DNA of 64,000 nt from Opitutales bacterium (GTDB taxonomy: Bacteria; Verrucomicrobiota; Verrucomicrobiia; Opitutales; Coraliomargaritaceae). This document shows, piece by piece, positions 43,477-52,089 of this stretch. Every line of letters begins with the position of its first letter. The stretch's first letter is position 1. The notes below the pieces were generated by a model. The model saw only the letters and a list, made by a program, of their open reading frames with translations, did not search any database and was not told the DNA's origin. The translations under genes were made by a program, and so were the position numbers. The stretch is taken from contig JABBCA010000102.1 in assembly GCA_018607135.1 (NCBI GenBank), positions 6,742-70,741 on the forward strand, read 5' to 3'.

Positions 43477-45102
43477 TTACCGAACAATACCCCGAGAGTG
43501 CTCGATGATAACAGCGGATTCGGGTGCAGGTTTGCCATTGGCTCGGAGCAACTCGTTGTTGCTTAATCTGCCACCATCCAGCCCGCGGATATGAATCAGT
43601 GGAAAACGATCCGACTGTAGCTTATTTCGAGTGATATTGATATCTTTGTGAATGGTTTCAGCGCCTATGTTATCGATGAGAATGCTCTCTGCCCCCGAGC
43701 CAATCACCGTATTACCCGTGACTTGTAAGTTTGAGCTAGCCCCCGACTCTAGCCATATATATTCGGGTGCAATTTTAATACCTTGAATGTGGCAATTCAC
43801 TACGCGGTTGTTACGAATCTCACCGTTATTCGCCTTGATGAGGATACCGCGCGAGCGAAGATTCCCAAACTCGCTTTCGACCACAGAAAAGCCGTTTCCC
43901 ATCCTATTCATAGAGGCAATGACACTTCCAGCACCTATGTCCATGGATTGATCCAGTTCGATTCGATATGCGTCCTGAAGAAACTCCATGACCCGCGGCA
44001 AAAGATGCACCGACTTCAGTGCTGCCTCATCTGAGGCGTTCAGTTTACCCACTGGTTGGATAGAGCGCACCCTCGCTTGCGGCATCAAGTGCCCATCCTC
44101 GTCGAGTATCTGCAAAGAGTCTCCGACCTCAATATCAAGACCTCGTTTGGCCAACACACGGAGCGAGTGACCATCTGATGCGACGACCATGTGGTAAGAT
44201 CCACAAATATTCACACCGTCATCCCCCATCCACATCGCGCGGCAATTCTCAATTCTAGGTCCGACCTCAGCAAATTTGCTGTGAAAACCATCCGCGTTGA
44301 GGGAATGCAGACGGCCATCGCGACGATCAATCACACACTTCCGATAGACACTTTCAGTGGAATGTTCTTCAAGGAAACCAAAACAAGGCGACGCATAGAG
44401 TGTAACGTTTTCCAGCACAGTGCTGTCCGAATCATAGAGATGGACCGCATGCGGATGATAGCGACCTTTTAGTGACTCACTAGAGATCACAACAAAATCG
44501 CCGACTTGCTCGCCTCCGTCTTTGGCAGGATTCAAGCCGTATATACGCAGGTGGTTATCGGGTAAAACCTCAATCTGCATACGATAGTAACTGCCAAATC
44601 TAAGCTCACGTTCCGCTGTATAAATCGAATGCTTAAAGACGATTGCTGTCTCAGCATGAGGGAAGCCCTCTTGAATTTTTATGATATGAGACTTTCGGTC
44701 TTTCGAGATTTCAACAATCTCTCCTTGGGTGTATGGCAGTGGATCGTAATCAATAGTTAGCCCACGAATTTTCAAATTCACACAATTCTCGATAAAAACA
44801 GCGCGCGTCGTCTCAGTGCAAACCATCTCAACGCCTGTTGCTTCTATCGTAAAATCTTTAATATTCTCCAAGAGTAAGTGGGTGCCATCTTCGGGTTGCA
44901 CGAAGTAGCGACCGGGCGGTATCCGAACGCTGGGATCGCCTCGTTCAATGGCAGCACATATCATCTCGGGCAGCTCTCTCGATGGAACCGCTGAGGCTTG
45001 CTGCGAGCAAGCTGTGGTCGATAGCAACAGCGCGGAACATCCGATGCACAGCAACAGCCAAGGCAACAAGTGATCCGTCTTTTTTTTAATTAGATTCAGC
45101 AT
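43477..45102 (-). CDS. Exported parallel beta-helix protein, GH110-like
   Basis: The frame opens at 45135, but ATG 45102 (MLNLIKKKTDHLLPW) starts a natural leader with a possible lipobox (STTACS), so this may be a lipoprotein of 541 residues. The body has right-handed beta-helix repeats. LKIRGLTIDYDPLPYTQGEI and ADGFHSKF, then GDDGVNICGSY (Asp-Asp near residues 294-295), parallel the GH110 blocks at 55670 and 60714. GH110 enzymes hydrolyse terminal alpha-1,3-galactose. Similarity is more distant here, so substrate may differ. Its start overlaps the end of the symporter gene, implying coupling. Confidence 0.65.
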   Translation of the reverse strand: MLNLIKKKTDHLLPWLLLCIGCSALLLSTTACSQQASAVPSRELPEMICAAIERGDPSVRIPPGRYFVQPEDGTHLLLENIKDFTIEATGVEMVCTETTRAVFIENCVNLKIRGLTIDYDPLPYTQGEIVEISKDRKSHIIKIQEGFPHAETAIVFKHSIYTAERELRFGSYYRMQIEVLPDNHLRIYGLNPAKDGGEQVGDFVVISSESLKGRYHPHAVHLYDSDSTVLENVTLYASPCFGFLEEHSTESVYRKCVIDRRDGRLHSLNADGFHSKFAEVGPRIENCRAMWMGDDGVNICGSYHMVVASDGHSLRVLAKRGLDIEVGDSLQILDEDGHLMPQARVRSIQPVGKLNASDEAALKSVHLLPRVMEFLQDAYRIELDQSMDIGAGSVIASMNRMGNGFSVVESEFGNLRSRGILIKANNGEIRNNRVVNCHIQGIKIAPEYIWLESGASSNLQVTGNTVIGSGAESILIDNIGAETIHKDINITRNKLQSDRFPLIHIRGLDGGRLSNNELLRANGKPAPESAVIIEHSRGIVR

Positions 45103-46516
45103 TTCTGCGTGCCTCAAGTGCCTCACGGATTTCATAAGCCTTGGCTTCTGTTATGGGATAATAAAATGCTAGAAGAATAGCGCCGGCGAGCGAGATCGCA
45201 GGAATTCCGGTAAAACATACACGCATCCAAAATAGAGTATCCTCTGACTGGGGACCCTCGAGAGTCGCGTCGAAGCCTGTTCCCGAAAGCACATATCCCG
45301 CCATTAAAAGCGCAACCGCCGCTCCAATCTTAAAGGTCCAACTGTAAACCGCACTGAACATCCCCTCCCGGCGTTCCCCTGTTTTCAGCTCATCAGCATC
45401 CACTGCCTCCGGGATCATGGCATTTACAAAAACATAGGCAGCGGCACTACCGATCCCTAATAAAATAGAAGGGATAATCGATAGGTAGGGATTGTCAGGA
45501 GTATAGAACGGCCACTTTAAGAGTGTGCCAATTAAAGCGATGGAGAACGCGAAAATCATGGTGCTTCGTTTACCCCAAAAGGTAGACAGCTTTTGCAACA
45601 GTGGAACCGCCAAAACGGTTGAAATCGGTATAGTGTAGTTGACGATCGACATCAGCTTTCCTGAAGCATCGCCCTTATCTCCACCATACATGTGATAGAT
45701 CGTGACGTAATAGCCGAGGGACCCAACCATCATCAGACCCAACAAGCTAACTACGGTAATCAGCGCTAGATTTAAGAAGGGCCAACAAGACAAGGTCTCT
45801 TTAACGCTATGCCAGAGTGGTATCTTCTTGGACGATTTAACCTCTCCTTGCACCAAGCTCGGGTGCTCTTTAGCAAAGATTGCTGGAACCATGATCACCA
45901 CGAATACGAGTGCCCCTACCCACAGGCTATTCCACTTCATGCCCTCAGCCCGGTCTTCGAAACAATCCAAGCTCGTCAGCCAATAGAGACTGGAAATCGC
46001 AAAAAAGCCAATTTGCTGCAAAACAGTTCGTATCGCCATGACGCTACCACGCTCGTGATAGTCTGGAGAGATCTCCATCCCCAAAGCAATGTAAGGCACC
46101 GAATAGATCGTAAACGCGACGTAGAAGATTAGTGATGAAAGCAGTAGCCAGATAAAGTAAAAATTCTCGCTCTGCCCATTGGGAAACCACCAGACACCAA
46201 TAAAACTGACCGCACATAACAACGCACCGAGAGCAATCCATGGGCGACGGCGACCAAAACGGGAGCGAGTATTGTCAGTCACATGCCCCATAAAAGGGTC
46301 GGTAACTGCGTCCCACAGTCGGCATATTGCAATCACCCAGCCAATCAGAACCGGATCTAGACCCAAGGTATCGTTGAAGATCGGGTTATAAAACTGCATG
46401 TAGCCCTGAATCAGAAGCGCATATCCAATCATGCCCGACCCGTAGAGTAACTTCGACGAGAATCCGACACGGTCTTCGGGGCGTGTTTCGTGCGCGTGCT
46501 TCAACTTTAGACTCAT
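45086..46516 (-). CDS. GPH-family (MelB-like) sugar:cation symporter
   Basis: The 476-residue protein has about 12 membrane helices. MGHVTDNTRSRFGRRRPWI is the GPH/MelB signature between helices 2 and 3, and the DAVTDP motif precedes it. The AVYSWTFKIGAAVALL stretch belongs to the later half. Such symporters import mono- or oligosaccharides and glycosides with Na+ or H+. Its place among sulfatases and GH110-type genes suggests import of desulfated or partly sulfated galacto-oligosaccharides. Confidence 0.9.
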   Translation of the reverse strand: MSLKLKHAHETRPEDRVGFSSKLLYGSGMIGYALLIQGYMQFYNPIFNDTLGLDPVLIGWVIAICRLWDAVTDPFMGHVTDNTRSRFGRRRPWIALGALLCAVSFIGVWWFPNGQSENFYFIWLLLSSLIFYVAFTIYSVPYIALGMEISPDYHERGSVMAIRTVLQQIGFFAISSLYWLTSLDCFEDRAEGMKWNSLWVGALVFVVIMVPAIFAKEHPSLVQGEVKSSKKIPLWHSVKETLSCWPFLNLALITVVSLLGLMMVGSLGYYVTIYHMYGGDKGDASGKLMSIVNYTIPISTVLAVPLLQKLSTFWGKRSTMIFAFSIALIGTLLKWPFYTPDNPYLSIIPSILLGIGSAAAYVFVNAMIPEAVDADELKTGERREGMFSAVYSWTFKIGAAVALLMAGYVLSGTGFDATLEGPQSEDTLFWMRVCFTGIPAISLAGAILLAFYYPITEAKAYEIREALEARRNAESN

Positions 46517-46586
46517 AGAATTTTGGGTGTGATTTTATAGAAACGATCTACGCAGATCACAGTGTAGACTATCTGATCTTTTAGGA

Positions 46587-48242
46587 TCAAGGCATCGTGC
46601 GCTTCAAGAGTTTACGATAGTCTTCTTGTTGACTCGATATCGGCACTTCCATCTCGCTGAGATACTCATGAATCTTGCCACTCAATGCTTCAACTTTTTC
46701 GGGGTAGGATGGTGCGGCATCGACCCGCTGAGGGCGGTCTTCTCTGATGTTAAACAGCAGCGTCTGCGCTGGATAGCCATCAGGTAAATTCTGATACAAT
46801 CCTGGGCTCACCTCGGTGGTAAGCATCAACAGATCGTCTCCCTTCAGGTGCCAAGCATAGAGCGGAACTTGACCTGCATCTTGCTTGTTGTTTTCGCCGT
46901 TGGCCTCATAGCAATAGGACCAGCGAGAAGACTGTATACTGGCAATCGAGAGCGAATCACGCGGACCTTCTTTTGTATGGCCAGTCAAATACGGAAGCAG
47001 GCTTTTACCATCGATACCTGCAGGGATTTCAGCGCCCGCAGTTTCGAGGACAGTTGGCATGATGTCAGCCAAACTTGCGATCTCGTCGTTAACTCCGACC
47101 ACCACCTTACCTGGCTGTGAAATGATCAAGGGAACATTCAGGCCCCCCAACCAGCCAGTGCCCTTCCCACCTCGGTTTGGTGCGTTATAGGGCGGAACAT
47201 TGTATAATGTGCAGCCATTGTCTGCGGAAAAAATAAAGAGCGTGTTATTGACCTCTCCGTGCTTACGCAAAGTGCTCATAATTTTGCCGATACCATCATC
47301 GAGAGCCAAAAGATGCCCCGCATACAAGTCAGTGAATCGATTGCCAGTATTGAATTTCTCGATGTAATGCTCGGGCGGGCGACGTATTCCACCATGCAAG
47401 GTCTTCGGTGCATAGTATAAAAAGAATGGCTGATCATCCGTAAGTGCGTCATCAATAAAATGCACTGCCTTTTCGTTGAAAAGATCTGTCAAGAATTCGC
47501 CTTTGGGACGAGGCGGATACAGCTCATGCCCCTCCCACAGAGTGCGCGAGTTGTAGTCTTGATCGTCGTAACTGTTGTAACCAAAGTAATAATCAAACCC
47601 GCGATCGAGTGGATGTTGCCCTGGTTTCGACGAAGTTTTCCACGGCGTTTCTTTGAGCGCTTCAGACAATTGCGGCCACAGCCCATTGTAGTGTTCATGA
47701 ACTGGGAGCTCTTGGCCTAAATCATTGACCCATGCATCTTCGACATACCTAAAGTCTTGTTGTGCTACGTGCCATTTTCCGACAACCCCTGTGCGGTAAC
47801 CCACTGCCTTTAAGGGCTCGGCGAGAACCACTCGATCCGCAGGTATACCAAAGTCATCCACATCTTTATTTCTATAGGCACCCCAGCTTTGCTGAAAACT
47901 ACCCGTCAGTATACCGGCTCGGCTAGGCCCGCAAAGTGCGGCGGTCGCGAAAGCACGATTAAAGATTGCAGCATTGTTCGACAGCTTTGACAGCTCGGGC
48001 ATGCACTCACTGGCCGCTTTGATGTGCGCCTGCAGGTCGATGGCACCCTGGTGCCCTTGATTTTGCCGATATTTTTCAGCAATCTCGGGCTCTATCTGCT
48101 CGGGGGTAAGGTGCTGAGCGTAGGGGGGAATCCAGCCCAAGCCGACATCATCCAATACTATAAAAATAACGTTAGGACGATCAGCACGCAATACGCATAC
48201 TGATGTGAGAACAATTAGAGCGACAAGGGGGAGAGATTTCAT
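46587..48242 (-). CDS. Exported sulfatase (formylglycine type)
   Basis: The 551-residue protein has a signal peptide (about 1-20). Metal-binding Asp pair is at 31-32 (IVLDDVG), and catalytic motif CGPSR at 104-108 has Cys104 to be converted to formylglycine. GKWHVAQ and FSADNGC are later active-site segments. S1-type sulfatase acting on sulfated sugars in the periplasm; regiospecificity cannot be told. The maturation enzyme is not in the window. Confidence 0.92.
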   Translation of the reverse strand: MKSLPLVALIVLTSVCVLRADRPNVIFIVLDDVGLGWIPPYAQHLTPEQIEPEIAEKYRQNQGHQGAIDLQAHIKAASECMPELSKLSNNAAIFNRAFATAALCGPSRAGILTGSFQQSWGAYRNKDVDDFGIPADRVVLAEPLKAVGYRTGVVGKWHVAQQDFRYVEDAWVNDLGQELPVHEHYNGLWPQLSEALKETPWKTSSKPGQHPLDRGFDYYFGYNSYDDQDYNSRTLWEGHELYPPRPKGEFLTDLFNEKAVHFIDDALTDDQPFFLYYAPKTLHGGIRRPPEHYIEKFNTGNRFTDLYAGHLLALDDGIGKIMSTLRKHGEVNNTLFIFSADNGCTLYNVPPYNAPNRGGKGTGWLGGLNVPLIISQPGKVVVGVNDEIASLADIMPTVLETAGAEIPAGIDGKSLLPYLTGHTKEGPRDSLSIASIQSSRWSYCYEANGENNKQDAGQVPLYAWHLKGDDLLMLTTEVSPGLYQNLPDGYPAQTLLFNIREDRPQRVDAAPSYPEKVEALSGKIHEYLSEMEVPISSQQEDYRKLLKRTMP

Positions 48243-48413
48243 GGGGGAGAGTTATCAGTGCGCTCACTGTTCCTCCGATCAAAGAGGGCTTGAACATCGC
48301 AATGATTGTGAATGCTGAGGGTCTGAATCAGTTGTGCAGGTATAAGCGACTTCAAAGCCCAAGTGAATCAGCGAATCCTGAACTTGTAGACTGAGTATCA
48401 AAAGAAAATGGAT

Positions 48414-48469
48414 AAAAAAATAGCGCTCGAACACCAATGAACCTAACCCACATTTGGTGCCGAGCGCTA
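48414..48469 (-). terminator. Rho-independent terminator of the PEP-CTERM gene
   Basis: On the minus strand, stem TAGCGCTCG/CGAGCGCTA (48421-48429 and 48461-48469) with an inner CACCAA/TTGGTG pairing is followed by a run of seven T. It lies 16 bp past the PEP-CTERM stop. Confidence 0.9.
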
Positions 48470-48484
48470 TACCCTATAAAAAAA

Positions 48485-49663
48485 CTACGCTTGAGTCTTA
48501 CGTGCTCTAGAACGTGAAGAAACGAGGCTGAGTGCAAACATGCCAAGGATCACTCCGAATGCACCGACCTCAGGAACAGCCGTGAGGAAACCTTGATCGG
48601 TGATTGAGTAAGCGCCACCGTCGATCGCATTCAGTTGGTCTACGGTGAGGCCAGAAGCGTCTGTGCCAAAGCGAATAGTATTTTCTTTAAAGCCGCTGAT
48701 CGCAACCGTGCCTGTGAGCCAATCGATGGACGCACTGTCAGTGAAAAACAATTCAGTAACCGATGCATCGATGTCTAAAGTGAGACTTGAGCCAGTGCCC
48801 AAGTTAAGGAAACCAAGACTCGACTGATTTGCATTCACATCGAGCGTAAAGCCGTTGTTGTTAGCAATGACAACATTGCCCTGCATGCCGCCCGCACCAT
48901 TAAGAACGAGTGAAGCCCCGTCTCCATTGACCTGAATCTTATGCCCTGTGTTTAAGAAACCACCTGCAATAATCGTGTTGGAGGTAACAGAGCTACCAGC
49001 AAAAATCGCGATGTCGCCTTCATAACCAGTATTGTCTGCAGTTGCACCAAAGGTAACGCCTGTGTCACCAGCTCCAATCCGGATACCCGCACTAGATCCA
49101 TCGTTACCACCAGTGATCGCGCCATTGAAATTAATAAATCCAGTAACGCTGTTAGTTGCGCCGCTTGTATCCGTCTGGATGATAGAATTTACACTCAGAA
49201 CACTCGTATTGGTAAAAGTAATCGAGTCACCCGAACTGTTACTGAAACCAAAATTAGAAAACCCACCGAGTGTGTTATCAATCGTTACGTTTCCGGAAAA
49301 CTGCAGATTACTTACTGGATTTACGCCCCCGCGAACATTGCGAATGGCGACTCCAGTATTACCTGCTGTATTTAGATCAATAGTGAGCACTCCACCGTTC
49401 GTGCTAGATACCACCTGGTCGCTAGGATTGAAATTATTTTGTATGCGGTTTATTGTAAAATTAGCGTCAACAATAGGCTGACCATTAAGCTGAGCGAACT
49501 CGCTGTTGGTATCAGCAATGCTTTCAGTTGTCCAATTGAGCGAATTGCTCCAAAGGTTATCGCCATCATTGTTGTTAAAGACGCGTTGAGTCTGTGCTTG
49601 AATTTGTGTAGCGGCAAGTAGTGAAAGAGCTGCTGTGGTAATTAGGGGATATGAATATTTCAT
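48485..49663 (-). CDS. PEP-CTERM-like exported protein
   Basis: The 392-residue protein has a signal peptide (1-23), an Asn/Thr/Ser/Gly-rich beta-repeat body (NNFNPSDQ, NFNGAITGGNDG, then GTGSSLTLDID), and a C-terminal tail VPEVGAFGVILGMFALSLV followed by an Arg-rich end. The tail matches the PEP-CTERM sorting signal with PEVGAFG replacing PEPST. Such proteins are sorted by exosortase to the cell surface or matrix. It has its own strong terminator and a candidate operator 55 bp upstream, so it is a separate transcript within the locus. Confidence 0.85.
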   Translation of the reverse strand: MKYSYPLITTAALSLLAATQIQAQTQRVFNNNDGDNLWSNSLNWTTESIADTNSEFAQLNGQPIVDANFTINRIQNNFNPSDQVVSSTNGGVLTIDLNTAGNTGVAIRNVRGGVNPVSNLQFSGNVTIDNTLGGFSNFGFSNSSGDSITFTNTSVLSVNSIIQTDTSGATNSVTGFINFNGAITGGNDGSSAGIRIGAGDTGVTFGATADNTGYEGDIAIFAGSSVTSNTIIAGGFLNTGHKIQVNGDGASLVLNGAGGMQGNVVIANNNGFTLDVNANQSSLGFLNLGTGSSLTLDIDASVTELFFTDSASIDWLTGTVAISGFKENTIRFGTDASGLTVDQLNAIDGGAYSITDQGFLTAVPEVGAFGVILGMFALSLVSSRSRARKTQA

Positions 49664-49717
49664 AACATTAGGATGGTGTGGGGCAGATGTTCGTCAAGTA
49701 AGTCGCACCTGCAGTTT

Positions 49718-49730
49718 GTTTAACGTTTAC
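49718..49730. promoter_or_regulatory. Candidate LacI-type operator
   Basis: GTTTAACGTTTAC, an imperfect palindrome centred on ACGT, lies 55 bp ahead of the PEP-CTERM gene start and just beyond the end of the sulfatase gene at 49771. Confidence 0.35.
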
Positions 49731-49770
49731 TAGTGAGCTTAACACAGTGTTTAAGCGGGATAAAGAGACT

Positions 49771-51345
49771 CTAAGGGACCGGAAGAAAGGCGTCATATTC
49801 TGGATTTATGTCTGCGTCTCGAAAAATCGGGCGATCTTTCCACAACTCATAGGTAGCTCTGAGTTGCGTGAGGTCCTCTGGAGCCAGCCCTTTATCGCCA
49901 GAAGCGAGCAACCAATCACCCAGCGCTAGACGATGTGCCTCTAAAACGCACGTATAGCGAGGATCCGCAGCCAGATTCTCAACCTGATGCGGGTCTTTGG
50001 ACAAATCATAGAGTTCTTCCAATGGACGTTTGCCAAACCAATGCGCAGCTTGGTAATCGGTGAGCTTACCTTCGGAGTGCAAACGCTTCATTTCAGTCAC
50101 AATCGGCAAGTGATCCCGATACTGAGCTTGTAGCCTACTACGCTCAGGATGGTAATTTCTTATGTATCGAAAGCTCTCGGATCGAGCGGACCGAATAGCA
50201 TCGATCGTATAATCGCAGCGATCTCGGGCCGAAAAGACATAAGAATGTCCTTTAAACTCGTGCGACAAAAGGTTCTCACCATCCAAATAATTTGGCATCG
50301 ATGCGTGCCCAAGTGCGAGTGTCGTTGCTGAAATATCGAGCGAAGACACCAAACCATCGAAAACCTTGCCCGACTCAATCCACTCGTGTCCACCCGCGAT
50401 GATCAATGGAATGTGAACACCGCCTTCATACAAAAATTGCTTATGTCGCAGGGAGGTATTCGAACCGTGGTCGGAGAAAAAGAATATTACAGTTTGGTCT
50501 AATTCGCCATCGGCTTCGAGTTCCGCTAGAATGTCTCCGACCTGCGCATCCACACCACGAACCGCATTGTAGTGATTCGTCCACGCTTCACGATAAGTCG
50601 CAGTATCTGGAAAATACGGAGGCAGCGGCACCGCGTCAGCTTGGAGCAGCGCCGACTTTGGCGTGTATCGGTTTCCCGCCTTGCCGCCCCAAAGCATGAT
50701 CTGCCCAAACCACGGCTGTTCGTTGCTTGGGCGGGAGTCCCACACGTCTCGTGTCCAGGCACTCTCGGGCACACGATGCGTGGTGCTATGTGTAGCTTTA
50801 TTGCCCTGCCAGCCATTCATGCTTGGTTCATAGTCATGCGCGGTGCCTACTGAATAGAGTTCGTGGCGATTGTAATGAAAGTTATAATCATCTTTACCAC
50901 TATTAAAGGTAAAGTAACCCGCTTCCCGCATTAACTCGGGAATCGTTTGCATGCCCTCAGGAAGATAAATTCGAAGGTTTTCTGGCACAATCACGCCTTC
51001 GACAGTGCGACTTGAACGGTGTTGATGTGTGCCCGTGCTGGTTTGCATCACACCAGTGATGATTGCCGATCGACTGGCTGAGCATACCGAGGCGGTCGCA
51101 TACGCGCGCTCAAATAGGACACCCTGCCCTGCTAAACGGTCTAAATTGGGCGTGCTACTTTGATTTACAGGATCACCGTAGCATCCCATGAATGGTGAAA
51201 GATCCTCTACAAAAATCCAGAGGACATTTGGCCTTTCGTAAGCGCTCGTAACACAAAGCCATCCGCCAAGGAAAGCGGGAAGCAACCAGAGCCTTCTTAC
51301 CGCCTGATATCTATACAAAAACGACTTTGTTGCCTTCATATTCAA
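49771..51345 (-). CDS. Exported sulfatase (CSASR type)
   Basis: The 524-residue protein has an N-terminal signal segment (about 18-35). The metal site is WIFVEDLSP (ED, near 47-48), and catalytic motif CSASR lies at 88-92. FSDHGSNTSLRHKQFLYEGG and SARDRCDYTIDAIRS are active-site and substrate-site segments. The same landmarks occur in the sulfatase at 62464, which lacks a leader, so the two are close paralogues in different compartments. It lies 12 bp after the small secreted-protein gene on the same strand. Confidence 0.92.
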   Translation of the reverse strand: MNMKATKSFLYRYQAVRRLWLLPAFLGGWLCVTSAYERPNVLWIFVEDLSPFMGCYGDPVNQSSTPNLDRLAGQGVLFERAYATASVCSASRSAIITGVMQTSTGTHQHRSSRTVEGVIVPENLRIYLPEGMQTIPELMREAGYFTFNSGKDDYNFHYNRHELYSVGTAHDYEPSMNGWQGNKATHSTTHRVPESAWTRDVWDSRPSNEQPWFGQIMLWGGKAGNRYTPKSALLQADAVPLPPYFPDTATYREAWTNHYNAVRGVDAQVGDILAELEADGELDQTVIFFFSDHGSNTSLRHKQFLYEGGVHIPLIIAGGHEWIESGKVFDGLVSSLDISATTLALGHASMPNYLDGENLLSHEFKGHSYVFSARDRCDYTIDAIRSARSESFRYIRNYHPERSRLQAQYRDHLPIVTEMKRLHSEGKLTDYQAAHWFGKRPLEELYDLSKDPHQVENLAADPRYTCVLEAHRLALGDWLLASGDKGLAPEDLTQLRATYELWKDRPIFRDADINPEYDAFLPVP

Positions 51346-51357
51346 TGAACCAATTGA

Positions 51358-52089
51358 CTAGAAGCTCGCCAGATTCAAAAAACGAACACGTAAACGTTCA
51401 TTGCCAGCGCTGCCACCAGACACCACGGCAAAGAGCGGATCTTCATTCACTTGAGTCACCATTGAACTGTGAACCATCCGCCAACCACTTTCATTCGCTG
51501 CCGCAACCTTCAAATTAAAAGCAAAACGTTCACCATCCACTTCATACTCGGTGATTTCGGTTTTACCGGGTTTGATTCGAATCAGCGTGTCCTCAGCCCC
51601 CGTCCCCAAAACGATCTCGCTGTTACTTAAATTTAAAACTCTTAAATGTCCCGACGGTAACGACTCTTTGTCAGCAGCTAACATGACCGACTGAATGGCC
51701 TTCTCCCTAGGAATTACCAATAAAAATATGTTCGAAACTTTTGGTGGTGCTTCGTTGATGGTGGCATATGCACGCATGACTGGGCCTTCGTCAGTTTCCA
51801 CCTTTTCATAGAAGTGAAATGGCCAGGTTCCCGCAAACGAATGCTTTAAGCCCATGTTCTGATAAGAGAAAGTAATCGGCTTATAGTCTAAACCCTGCTG
51901 GTGATAAAGACGCTTTGGAGTGTCCTCGCCCATCCTCCCCAATAAGATCGTCTTAAAGTCAAAGCGAACCAGCTCCGCATCGGCACTACCCGATTGCGCC
52001 TTTGCGCTGTAACAAAATAAAGACAGATACGAACAAGTCGTCAGTAAGAGTAAGATCGTTCTCATTATCAAATTTCTATATTTCATCAC
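51358..52089 (-). CDS. Small secreted protein coupled to the Verru_Chthon protein
   Basis: The 243-residue protein has a signal peptide (about 10-32, ending SAKA) and a mature beta-rich domain with no recognised family. Its start overlaps the end of the Verru_Chthon gene by 14 nt, indicating translational coupling. It resembles in placement the small partner proteins of Verru_Chthon cassettes, but sequence does not let me assign it to one. Confidence 0.6.
   Translation of the reverse strand: MMKYRNLIMRTILLLLTTCSYLSLFCYSAKAQSGSADAELVRFDFKTILLGRMGEDTPKRLYHQQGLDYKPITFSYQNMGLKHSFAGTWPFHFYEKVETDEGPVMRAYATINEAPPKVSNIFLLVIPREKAIQSVMLAADKESLPSGHLRVLNLSNSEIVLGTGAEDTLIRIKPGKTEITEYEVDGERFAFNLKVAAANESGWRMVHSSMVTQVNEDPLFAVVSGGSAGNERLRVRFLNLASF

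Noticed and set aside
48414-48469. Regulatory RNA or riboswitch at the strong hairpin
   Set aside because: Its position right after the PEP-CTERM stop codon and the T-run on the minus strand are fully explained by a rho-independent terminator.
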